In this document: positions 1 through 5,498 of the stretch, piece after piece
How positions within the stretch are numbered: the stretch's first letter is position 1
Layout: every line of letters starts with the position of its first letter
Assembly (NCBI GenBank): GCA_036841525.1
Contig: DAITVZ010000139.1
Coordinates: forward strand, 1-6,006
Direction of reading: 5' to 3'
Length of the DNA stretch: 6,006 nucleotides
DNA from: JAAYEA01 sp012689325
Lineage (GTDB): Bacteria; Chloroflexota; Anaerolineae; JAAYEA01
Translations under genes and position numbers: made by a program
The notes under the pieces: generated by a model
Databases searched by the model: none
What the model was told of the DNA's origin: nothing
Seen by the model: only the letters and a program-made list of their open reading frames with translations

Positions 1-44
1 ATGGCGGACACGGTCTGGTCCAGTCTCTGCTTCTTGGAGCCCAT
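1..44 (-). CDS. 5' end of a minus-strand gene, possibly RecA/ImuA-like (partial)
   Basis: Only the first 14 codons are in the window, reading MGSKKQRLDQTVSA before the edge. The ATG at 44-42 is the only start codon I can justify in this frame; the codons just upstream contain no ATG, GTG or TTG. A purine-rich GGAGAAGG lies about 16 bases upstream, which is longer than usual for a ribosome binding site. The short lysine-rich start followed by 'LDQTVSAI' resembles the N-terminus of small RecA-like (ImuA/SulA-type) proteins, which often begin with a helix leading to an 'RWG' motif. That resemblance is from memory and very weak over 14 residues. The promoter and the LexA-like dyad directly upstream fit an SOS-type gene. 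It could equally be an unrelated protein. Confidence 0.35.
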   Translation of the reverse strand, partial: MGSKKQRLDQTVSA

Positions 45-77
45 GGTTTGTTTCCGGTGTCCTTCTCCCCCCACGGG

Positions 78-95
78 ATAGAACAAACGTGCTAT
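78..95. promoter_or_regulatory. Dyad-symmetric operator candidate, LexA (Gram-positive type)-like
   Basis: ATAGAAC (78-84) and GTGCTAT (89-95) form 7-base inverted arms with one mismatch around a 4-base centre. The inner part, GAAC-N4-GTGC, differs by one base from the GAAC-N4-GTTC core of Gram-positive-type LexA boxes. The dyad lies just downstream of the candidate -10 and covers the predicted transcription start, a typical repressor position. Which repressor binds is inference. Confidence 0.35.
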
Positions 96-99
96 GTCT

Positions 100-127
100 A
101 GCATATCCAAGTTTGATGGGGCGTCAA
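100..127 (-). promoter_or_regulatory. Candidate sigma-70 promoter for the minus-strand gene starting at 44
   Basis: On the minus strand a TTGACG box (127-122) is followed after 16 bases by TATGCT (105-100). The -35 matches consensus at five of six positions and the -10 at four of six. This would start transcription near 93 and leave a leader of roughly 50 bases before the ATG at 44. The position relative to the gene and to the dyad at 78-95 supports it; no experimental evidence is implied. Confidence 0.4.
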
Positions 128-320
128 ATCATGGACCAGCTTGAAGAGGAACACCGCACACCTCGGCAAACCGGAAAGCCAAGGAATCAGCTATAGCGAC
201 AGGATGGCTGTTCGGCCCGAGCCCTTCTTGTGCCGCTCAGGCGAACAGGGCGGACGGGGCGTCATTGATCGGGCTATACCATACCAGGCATGGTGAGACT
301 GCGTAATTGACATTTGTGGA

Positions 321-1958
321 GTGTCCTACAACCGGTTGAGCGGGAATATCCCGCCAGAGTTGGGTAGTTTGGCTGACCTCAAGTATTACCTCAACCTGTC
401 CTATAACCAGTTGAGCGGCGATATCCCACCGGAGCTGGCAGCCCTGTCCATCCAGCCGTGGCTATATCTAACTTTGCGGTATAACGCCTTGACCGCCTCT
501 GGCCCGGTGCTGCTGGCCTTCTTGAACGGCAAGGAACCCGACTGGGCGCAGACCGTGCCGCCAACAGATGTGCAGGCTACAGCAGCGCCAAACGACGTCG
601 AGCTGTCCTGGACGCCGATCCTTTACCAAGATACCGGTTATTACGAAGTGAGCTATGCCACTACGCCTGGGGGACCATACATAGTCCACCGCCTGACGGC
701 GGTCAAGTTGGCAGGCAGCTATCTGGCGGATAACCTGGCGCCGGAAACGACCTACTACTTCGTTGTACGCACCTTTGCAGCAGCGCCGTGGTTGCCTGAT
801 GGCCTGTGGAGCGACAATAGCGCCGAGGTCAGCGCCACCACCCCGGGTAACACGCCGATCGGCAGCAATCTGCTGGTCCAGGTTGGCGGCGGCATGGCCG
901 TGATCTTCGGGGAGGTAACCGTCGCGGGGAACACGACTGCAAGCGCGTCTGCTGTGCCACCGGAAGGCGCGCCGACGGGCTTCCAGGCGCTTGGTATGTA
1001 CTATGACATCGTCACGACCGCCAGCTACGATCACGGTCAGGGACTTGACGTGACCTTGCCCTACGACGACACGCTTCTGACTCTGGAACAAGAGCAGGCC
1101 ATCGTCCTCCTGCACTACGAGGGCGCGCAGTGGGTGGATTGCACCTTTGCGCGCGACATTGACCTCGATACGGTCACGTGGCATGTGCCGGGCCCAAGCT
1201 GGTTCGCGGTGGCGATCTCTACCAACCGGCCGCCCGAACTGGGCGCGATCTCGGCACCCTTGGACCCGATCCTGGTGGACGCGCTCGTCAACGCCAGCGC
1301 CGGCTTCTCTGACCCCGATGCGGGCGATACTCACACGGCCTTTTGGAACTGGGGCGACGGGACCACGTCGGCAGGCGTGGTTGATGAGGCTATCGGCGAG
1401 GTAACCGGCAGCCATGCCTATAGCCTGCCCGGCGTCTATACCCTCCAGCTTGTCCTTGCGGACGGGGGCGGTGAGTCGGCGACGGCCGCCTATCAATACG
1501 TGGTCATCTATGACCCGGACGGCGGATTCGTCACCGGCGGCGGCTGGATCATGTCCCCGGCGGGGGCGTACGTCCCGAATCCCGCGCTCAGCGGCAAGGC
1601 CACCTTTGGCTTCGTGGCCAAGTACAAGCCGGGCGCGAACACGCCGACCGGCAACACCGAGTTCCAGTTCCACGCGGCCAATCTCAACTTCAAGAGCACG
1701 AGCTATGACTGGCTGGTGGTGGCGGGAGCGCGGGCGCAATACAAAGGCCTCGGCACGATCAACGGGGCTGGCGAGTATAGCTTTATGCTCACAGTCATTG
1801 ACGGGCAGGTGAATGGCGGCGGTGGCGTGGACAAGTTCCGCATCAAGATCATGGACAAGGATAGCGGCGGGCTGGTCTATGACAACCGAATGAACGCCCC
1901 GGATGACGCCGATCCAACGACCGCCCTTGGCGGCGGGAGCATCGTGATACACAAGTAA
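321..1958 (+). CDS. LRR-FN3-ZU5-like-PKD surface/secreted protein, 5' end apparently missing
   Basis: From GTG at 321 the frame encodes 545 residues. In order: two plant-type leucine-rich repeats (about 1-46, 'LSG-IPPEL' signature), a fibronectin type III domain (about 80-175), a beta-rich ZU5-like domain (about 180-298), a PKD domain (about 302-395, with FWNWGDG at 341-347 and HAY at 365-367), and a C-terminal beta domain starting at about 398 with GGGWI (407-411). These modules are typical of extracellular or cell-surface proteins that bind carbohydrate or protein; no catalytic domain is seen. The GTG is doubtful: it has no properly spaced ribosome binding site, no signal peptide follows, and it falls inside an LRR. 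The frame stays open back to the TGA at 294-296 without finding a better start. The likeliest reading is a C-terminal remnant of a longer exported protein, possibly a pseudogene. The frame is otherwise intact. Confidence 0.75.
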   Translation: MSYNRLSGNIPPELGSLADLKYYLNLSYNQLSGDIPPELAALSIQPWLYLTLRYNALTASGPVLLAFLNGKEPDWAQTVPPTDVQATAAPNDVELSWTPILYQDTGYYEVSYATTPGGPYIVHRLTAVKLAGSYLADNLAPETTYYFVVRTFAAAPWLPDGLWSDNSAEVSATTPGNTPIGSNLLVQVGGGMAVIFGEVTVAGNTTASASAVPPEGAPTGFQALGMYYDIVTTASYDHGQGLDVTLPYDDTLLTLEQEQAIVLLHYEGAQWVDCTFARDIDLDTVTWHVPGPSWFAVAISTNRPPELGAISAPLDPILVDALVNASAGFSDPDAGDTHTAFWNWGDGTTSAGVVDEAIGEVTGSHAYSLPGVYTLQLVLADGGGESATAAYQYVVIYDPDGGFVTGGGWIMSPAGAYVPNPALSGKATFGFVAKYKPGANTPTGNTEFQFHAANLNFKSTSYDWLVVAGARAQYKGLGTINGAGEYSFMLTVIDGQVNGGGGVDKFRIKIMDKDSGGLVYDNRMNAPDDADPTTALGGGSIVIHK

Positions 1959-1965
1959 GGGAAGG

Positions 1966-2055
1966 GTGATCGTCACGGATCAGGTCCTGCGGCTGCCCGA
2001 CAGGCGGCTGCTGGCCATGATCCGCGCCCATGCGGTGCGCCGGGTCTACCGTTGA
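1966..2055 (+). CDS. Doubtful 29-residue ORF downstream of the LRR/PKD gene
   Basis: A GTG start (1966) follows a purine-rich GGGAAGGG and opens a 29-codon frame ending at TGA (2053-2055). The product starts with an M/V-IVTDQVLRLPDRR segment and is arginine-rich with no membrane segment. It begins 7 bases after the upstream stop, so it could be translated with it. I recognise no family. It may be a true small protein, a gene remnant or chance in a G+C-rich spacer; chance is the most likely. Confidence 0.15.
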   Translation: MIVTDQVLRLPDRRLLAMIRAHAVRRVYR

Positions 2056-2198
2056 GGGCCGGTGAGGAGGGGCGTACCTGGAGCCCTCTCGAGTTGACCG
2101 AGCTGCCTGGCCAGTGTCCGGCGGAGCTGGGCTTCCTGGCAGAGTGACGGAGGTCGGCGGCGAAGGAATAGCCCACAAAGCGGACGGCTGTAAAACAC

Positions 2199-2245
2199 AG
2201 GCCTCCGAGCTCTGCCCGATCGTGGATCGGCGAACTCGGAGGCCT
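2199..2245. terminator. Strong two-part hairpin, probable bidirectional terminator
   Basis: AGGCCTCCGAG (2199-2209) and CTCGGAGGCCT (2235-2245) are perfect 11-bp inverted arms. Inside them a second stem, CCGATC (2216-2221) with GATCGG (2225-2230), closes a 3-base GTG loop. The plus-strand side continues as TTTCGC and the minus-strand side as GTGTTTTA, so short T-tracts exist in both directions, though neither is long. The position between two converging genes supports transcription termination. It could also be a protein-binding palindrome or part of a dispersed repeat. Confidence 0.5.
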
Positions 2246-2313
2246 TTCGCTCACAAGAAGTTGCCGTAACGACCACCCTTGCTGGCCCACCTGGTTGAGC
2301 TAGCGCATCTACA

Positions 2314-2340
2314 GGCGCCGCTGGTGCTCGGGCCGGCGCC
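2314..2340 (-). terminator. Short GC-rich stem just after the U32-like gene
   Basis: GGCGCCG (2314-2320) and CGGCGCC (2334-2340) can form a 7-bp stem with a 13-base loop, starting two bases past the stop codon of the U32-like gene. There is no T-tract after it on the minus strand, so it may protect the mRNA 3' end rather than terminate by itself. Confidence 0.25.
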
Positions 2341-2342
2341 CG

Positions 2343-3374
2343 CTAGAACGCCTCGGGCGCGGTGAGGACCTGCTCCAGCACCCGCGCGCAGTAGTCGCAG
2401 CGGTAGCAGCGTCGGTCGCAACGGCTGGTGCGCTCAAACCACTCCTCGGGGAAGGCGTCGTTGTTCATGATCCTTGGCGCCAAGGCAGGCGAGTAGCCCG
2501 GCTCCATGAGGTCCAGCAGGTTGCCATGGTAGCGCCGCTTGGTGTACGCTTCCAGCACCATCCTGGGCCGCTGATGCATGCGGGTGGCCAGCTTGACCAC
2601 GGAGAAGATCCCCTCGTAATGGTGCAGATCCTCGGGCCGCACCCAGGAATTCTGCAGGATGGAGGGCCAATTGGCGGGGTCGCGCAAGTAGCGCCAGCAG
2701 GCATGGGGGATCCAGCCCTCGATGTTGCGCGTCTCGGCGATCTCGGCCTCGTGTGCCACCAGGTTGTCGTGGAAGGACTGGCCCGAGCAATGGTTCATGC
2801 AGCCGCTGTTGGCCAGCATGGTCAGGGTCTTGCCGTGCTCGTCGGCCCAGGCCTTCAGCTCGCGGAGATAGTCCAGATCGCGGTTGTGCTCGCGCTGGAC
2901 GTGAAAGGCGTCAAAGAGGTCGGCCACATATTGCATCCCCTTGATCGTGCCGATGCGCATGTTGACCGAGGCCCGGACCCTCACCTCCGGGAAGTGCTCC
3001 TTGACCATGTGGGCCACCGCGGGCGAGGTGGTGGTAATGATGTCCACGCCGCCCACCACCGCTTGCAGGTGTTCCAGGATGGAGGCGATCTCGTTTTGCA
3101 GGTGGAGGCTGATGGCCCGTCCGCCATAGCAGTTGGCATTGAAGAGCAGGTCGAGCTCCATCCCCATCGCCCGGAACGCGCGCAGGTCGTCCTCGAGCTG
3201 CTCCTGCGCCGTCCAGTTGGCATAGCCCCGGCGCACGCTGAGGGGCGAGCGCCCGGAGGCCATGCCCATCCAGGGAAAGTAGACCTCGGCGATGTGCTCG
3301 CGATAGTCGCTCAGCAGGGCGGAGAAGGGCTCCTCGCCCTCCTCCGCCATCTGATAGCCTACGGCAAATCTCAT
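2343..3374 (-). CDS. U32-peptidase-like cysteine-rich protein (putative Fe-S)
   Basis: 343 residues, no signal peptide or membrane segment, so cytoplasmic. The middle reads as a TIM-barrel-like U32 fold: repeated strand-helix units, a 'DIITTTSPAV' strand (111-120), an 'RVRASVNMR' strand (132-140), and an ANSGCMNHC segment (188-196) matching the N-x-x-C-x(3)-C region of U32-like proteins. Cysteines sit at 82, 192, 196, 226, 319, 323, 326 and 329. Known U32 relatives such as UbiU/UbiV and TrhP bind one [4Fe-4S] cluster and act in hydroxylation reactions or RNA modification despite the peptidase label. The C-terminal C-x3-C-x2-C-x2-C group could hold a cluster. The ATG overlaps the stop of the upstream Fe-S gene (ATGA, 3374-3371), indicating translational coupling; AAGGGCG lies just upstream. 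The substrate is unknown. Family assignment is fairly sure, activity is not. Confidence 0.8.
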   Translation of the reverse strand: MRFAVGYQMAEEGEEPFSALLSDYREHIAEVYFPWMGMASGRSPLSVRRGYANWTAQEQLEDDLRAFRAMGMELDLLFNANCYGGRAISLHLQNEIASILEHLQAVVGGVDIITTTSPAVAHMVKEHFPEVRVRASVNMRIGTIKGMQYVADLFDAFHVQREHNRDLDYLRELKAWADEHGKTLTMLANSGCMNHCSGQSFHDNLVAHEAEIAETRNIEGWIPHACWRYLRDPANWPSILQNSWVRPEDLHHYEGIFSVVKLATRMHQRPRMVLEAYTKRRYHGNLLDLMEPGYSPALAPRIMNNDAFPEEWFERTSRCDRRCYRCDYCARVLEQVLTAPEAF

Positions 3375-4396
3375 ATAAAGTCGCCCTTGCCCGGGCCCTT
3401 GTACCCCTTGGCGCCCGGCCCCAGTTCGTCCTCCGTGGTCCAGTCCACCGTCCAGGGCTTGCGCCGGCGGAACTTGTCGTGGAACTTGTTCTCCAGCACC
3501 CCCCGCGCTTCCAGCTGGATCATGCAGGCCCGGATGCAGCCCCGGCCGCCGCAGATCGCACTGCCCTGCTTGTATAGCAGCGGTGGCTGATGATAGAACG
3601 GCGTCCAGAAGCCTCGGCTATAATAGGTGTCGCCATTGGGCGGGATGTACTGATTCTCCTCGGCCAACACCTCCTTGGTCGGGACCCGCCCAGTGAACTG
3701 AGGGCCGCAAGCGTTCAGGTCAATGTCGGCCCATTCCAGGTCGTGGCCAGCCGCAGTGACCTTGACCGTGCGGTCCGGCGGGATGGCCTGCGCCGGGCAG
3801 TCGCGCACGCAGGCCATGCAGCGATCACACAGTTGCGGCCCCTCGTAGATGGGGTCGGGCTCCAGCGGCGCGTCGGTGATCACGATGCCGATGCGGTTGC
3901 GCGGCCCGAACTGGGGCGAGAGAAAGATCTTGCTGTAGCCGATCTCGCCCAGGCCGCACAGGAAGGCCGCCATGCGCAGGTGCACCATCACGTCGGGATG
4001 GGGGCGGTCCGGCGTCACGGGACGGCTGTACCGATCCCGCAGGCTGCCATCGTTGTTGATGGCGCGCCACTCGCTCTGATGCCCGTAGGGGATCGCCTCA
4101 TAGCCGACGTCCTCGATGTCCTTGGTCAGGGTGATCACCACCATGGGCTGATAGACATAGGTGATCGCCCCATAGCCCATGGCGGAATAGTTGCTGAAAA
4201 AGGTGCCCTCCTCGATGCCGCGCAGGCTGCCGCGGTTGATGCGAAAGAGCATGCCGATGATGGACTTGGCCTCGGGCATGATCTGGCGCGGGTCCATCTG
4301 CGGGGGCGCCCCATCCCACCGCTCGATGTTGCCGATCTTGACCACGTCGGCTCCCAGGGCACGAGCCCTCTTTTTGACGTCTTCTGCCGTAATCAT
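3371..4396 (-). CDS. 4Fe-4S double-cluster reductase-like protein, COG1600 (QueG/RdhA-related), copy B
   Basis: 341 residues, soluble. The N-terminal third carries the QueG/reductive-dehalogenase core signature PEAKSIIGMLFR (41-52). AAFLCGLGEIGYSK (143-156) and FGPRNRIGIVITDAPLE (163-179) match the 'GLGE.G..' and 'R....TD.PL' segments of cobalamin-dependent members. A ferredoxin motif C190-x2-C193-x2-C196-x3-C200-P follows. A second group is non-standard: C282-x4-C287-x3-C291, with C230 and C147 also present. Length is near QueG (about 310-380) and short for RdhA; no Tat signal, so not a respiratory dehalogenase. Likely a cytoplasmic redox enzyme with two clusters, possibly binding a corrinoid; the reaction is unknown. 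It follows copy A by 44 bases, with GGAGGA five bases before the ATG. A 17-residue Gly/Lys-rich C-terminal tail absent from copy A leads into the coupled U32-like gene. Confidence 0.85.
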   Translation of the reverse strand: MITAEDVKKRARALGADVVKIGNIERWDGAPPQMDPRQIMPEAKSIIGMLFRINRGSLRGIEEGTFFSNYSAMGYGAITYVYQPMVVITLTKDIEDVGYEAIPYGHQSEWRAINNDGSLRDRYSRPVTPDRPHPDVMVHLRMAAFLCGLGEIGYSKIFLSPQFGPRNRIGIVITDAPLEPDPIYEGPQLCDRCMACVRDCPAQAIPPDRTVKVTAAGHDLEWADIDLNACGPQFTGRVPTKEVLAEENQYIPPNGDTYYSRGFWTPFYHQPPLLYKQGSAICGGRGCIRACMIQLEARGVLENKFHDKFRRRKPWTVDWTTEDELGPGAKGYKGPGKGDFI

Positions 4397-4401
4397 CCAC
4401 T

Positions 4402-4407
4402 TCCTCC
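4402..4407 (-). promoter_or_regulatory. Ribosome binding site of Fe-S copy B
   Basis: GGAGGA on the minus strand, five bases before the ATG at 4396-4394. It is a near-ideal Shine-Dalgarno sequence and fixes the start; copy A begins with the same residues. Confidence 0.8.
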
Positions 4408-4440
4408 GTTGTTTGGCTCAGTCGGTCGTGCTGCCTTCGC

Positions 4441-5415
4441 TCACTCGTCGTCCGCGGACCAATCCACCGCCCAGGGCTTGCGCCGACGGAACTTGTCGCG
4501 GAACTTGTTCTCCAGCACCCCCCGCGCCTCCATCTGGATCATGCAGGCCCGGATGCAGCCCCGGCCGCCGCAGATCCCTTCGCCAACCACGTACAAGTTG
4601 GGGGGCTTCTTGTAAAAGGGCGTCCAGAATCCTCGACCATAGTACGTCTCGCCGTTGGCCGGGCTGTACTGATCCTCCTCGGCCAGCACCTCATCGGTAG
4701 GGAGCCTGCCGGAGAAACGGGTGCCGCAGGCCGCCAGGTTCAGGTCGGCCCACTCCAGGTCGTGGCCGCAGATCCTGGCCTTGACCGTGCGGTCCGCCGG
4801 GATGGCCTCGGCCGGGCAGTCGCGCACGCAGGCCATGCAACGATCGCACAGCTGCGGCCCTTCGTAGATCGGGTCGGGCTCCAGCGGCGCGTCGGTGATC
4901 ACGATGCCGATGCGGTTGCGCGGCCCGAACTGGGGCGAGAGGAACACCTTGCTGTAGCCGATCTCGCCCAGGCCGCAGAGAAAGGCGGCGATGCGCAGGT
5001 GCACCATCACGTCGGGATAGGCGCGACCGGGGGCCACGGGGCGGCTGAAGCCACTCCTCACCGTGCCGTCGCTGCCGATGGCGCGCCAGGAGCTCTGATG
5101 CCCGTAGGGGATCGCCTCATAGCCGGCGTCCTCGATGTCCTTGGTCAGGTTGATGACGACCATGGGCATATAGATGTAATTCAGGCCGCCGTAGCCCATG
5201 GCGGGATAGTTGCTGAAAAAGGTGCCCTCCTCGATGCCGCGCAGGCTGCCGCGGTTGACCCGAAAGAGCATGCCGATGATGGACTTGGCCTCGGGCATGA
5301 TCTGCCGCGGGTCCATCTGGATGGGCGCTCCCTCCCAGCGATCGATGCTGCCGATCTTGACCACGTCGGCTCCCAAGGCGCGAGCCCTCTTTTTGACGTC
5401 TTCTGCTGTGATCAT
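4441..5415 (-). CDS. 4Fe-4S double-cluster reductase-like protein, COG1600 (QueG/RdhA-related), copy A
   Basis: 324 residues, aligning without gaps to the first 324 of copy B at about 265 identities by hand count (roughly 80%). All shared cysteines are kept: 147, 190/193/196/200, 230, 282/287/291. Copy A has one extra at 216, in 'RICGHDL'. The PEAKSIIGMLFR, GLGEIG and ITDAPLEPDPI segments are the same, so the same fold and cofactors are expected. The copies differ mostly at residues 71-134, 212-240 and 269-280. Those blocks could shape substrate choice, while the N-terminus, the core and the Fe-S parts are nearly fixed. It ends at 'DWSADDE' without the tail of copy B. The start is supported by AAAGGA five bases upstream. 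It lies 83 bases after the binding-protein gene on the same strand, so it is either in that operon or has its own promoter past the palindrome. Substrate unknown. Confidence 0.85.
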   Translation of the reverse strand: MITAEDVKKRARALGADVVKIGSIDRWEGAPIQMDPRQIMPEAKSIIGMLFRVNRGSLRGIEEGTFFSNYPAMGYGGLNYIYMPMVVINLTKDIEDAGYEAIPYGHQSSWRAIGSDGTVRSGFSRPVAPGRAYPDVMVHLRIAAFLCGLGEIGYSKVFLSPQFGPRNRIGIVITDAPLEPDPIYEGPQLCDRCMACVRDCPAEAIPADRTVKARICGHDLEWADLNLAACGTRFSGRLPTDEVLAEEDQYSPANGETYYGRGFWTPFYKKPPNLYVVGEGICGGRGCIRACMIQMEARGVLENKFRDKFRRRKPWAVDWSADDE

Positions 5416-5420
5416 CTCGT

Positions 5421-5426
5421 TCCTTT
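5421..5426 (-). promoter_or_regulatory. Ribosome binding site of Fe-S copy A
   Basis: AAAGGA on the minus strand, five bases before the ATG at 5415-5413. A similar AGAAAGG-CAACG word occurs about 20 bases further upstream (5436-5447) and looks like a partial direct repeat of this site. Confidence 0.7.
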
Positions 5427-5453
5427 CTCTGGCACGTTGCCTTTCTGTGTCGG

Positions 5454-5491
5454 GCGTGGTAGAGGTGGTTCATGAACCACCCCTACCACGC
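5454..5491. repeat. 38-base near-perfect palindrome, candidate dispersed REP/MITE-like element
   Basis: Positions 5454-5472 and 5473-5491 are inverted copies with a single mismatch (A5463 against C5482) and no spacer; the centre is TTCATGAA. It begins 7 bases after the stop of the binding-protein gene. As RNA it would fold into a very stable stem, but no T-tract follows, so it is not a classical terminator. Short palindromes with 'CTACCAC/GTGGTAG'-type ends are commonly scattered in Chloroflexota intergenic DNA; membership in such a family is inferred from memory and was not tested. Confidence 0.7.
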
Positions 5492-5498
5492 AGCCGGC

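Larger units (their letters stand above)
45..320. other. Intergenic stretch without a convincing gene
   Basis: Apart from the promoter and dyad for the leftward gene, no coding region is supported. A 21-codon reading frame at 131-196 (plus) has no homology I recognise. All plus-strand frames carry stops before 320, and none encodes leucine-rich repeats that would complete the downstream protein. The in-frame stop nearest that protein is TGA at 294-296. Small 5-bp stem candidates at 112-128 and 278-294 are too weak to call. A perfect TTGACA at 307-312 has no matching -10 at normal spacing. Confidence 0.5.
1959..2342. other. Intergenic region between convergent genes
   Basis: This 384-base spacer separates the plus-strand LRR/PKD gene from the minus-strand U32-like gene. 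It holds the doubtful ORF at 1966-2055, the two-part hairpin at 2199-2245 and a short GC-rich stem at 2314-2340. Arginine-rich minus-strand frames of 70-110 codons cross it, but they lack recognisable motifs and overlap each other. I see no transposase motif or terminal inverted repeats. Confidence 0.5.

Noticed and set aside
307..335. Perfect TTGACA as a promoter for the LRR/PKD gene
   Set aside because: No -10-like hexamer lies 15-19 bases downstream, and any start site would fall within the coding frame.
468..1976. Long minus-strand open frame (about 500 codons) opposite the LRR/PKD gene
   Set aside because: It is arginine-, alanine- and valine-rich with no motif. The plus-strand frame has clear LRR, FN3 and PKD signatures, so this is a G+C-driven antisense frame.
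1973..2290. Arginine-rich minus-strand frames of 76-109 codons in the convergent spacer, considered as a transposase remnant
   Set aside because: No DDE or HTH motif, no terminal inverted repeats or target duplication visible, and the frames overlap each other in different phases.
2526..3590. Long plus-strand open frame opposite the U32-like gene
   Set aside because: Histidine/alanine/glycine-rich composition without family motifs. The minus strand has convincing U32-like features and coupled start signals.
3371..5415. The Fe-S genes as respiratory reductive dehalogenases (rdhA)
   Set aside because: They lack a Tat signal, are 100 or more residues too short, have a non-standard second cluster motif and have no rdhB-like membrane anchor nearby. 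A QueG-like cytoplasmic protein fits better.
3371..5415. Naming either Fe-S gene queG
   Set aside because: Two tandem copies, the altered second cluster and the lack of tRNA-modification neighbours argue against housekeeping epoxyqueuosine reductase.
3590..5475. Long plus-strand open frames opposite the two Fe-S genes, resembling each other
   Set aside because: Their mutual similarity follows from the duplication of the minus-strand genes. They contain no recognisable domain and have no ribosome binding sites that I could support.
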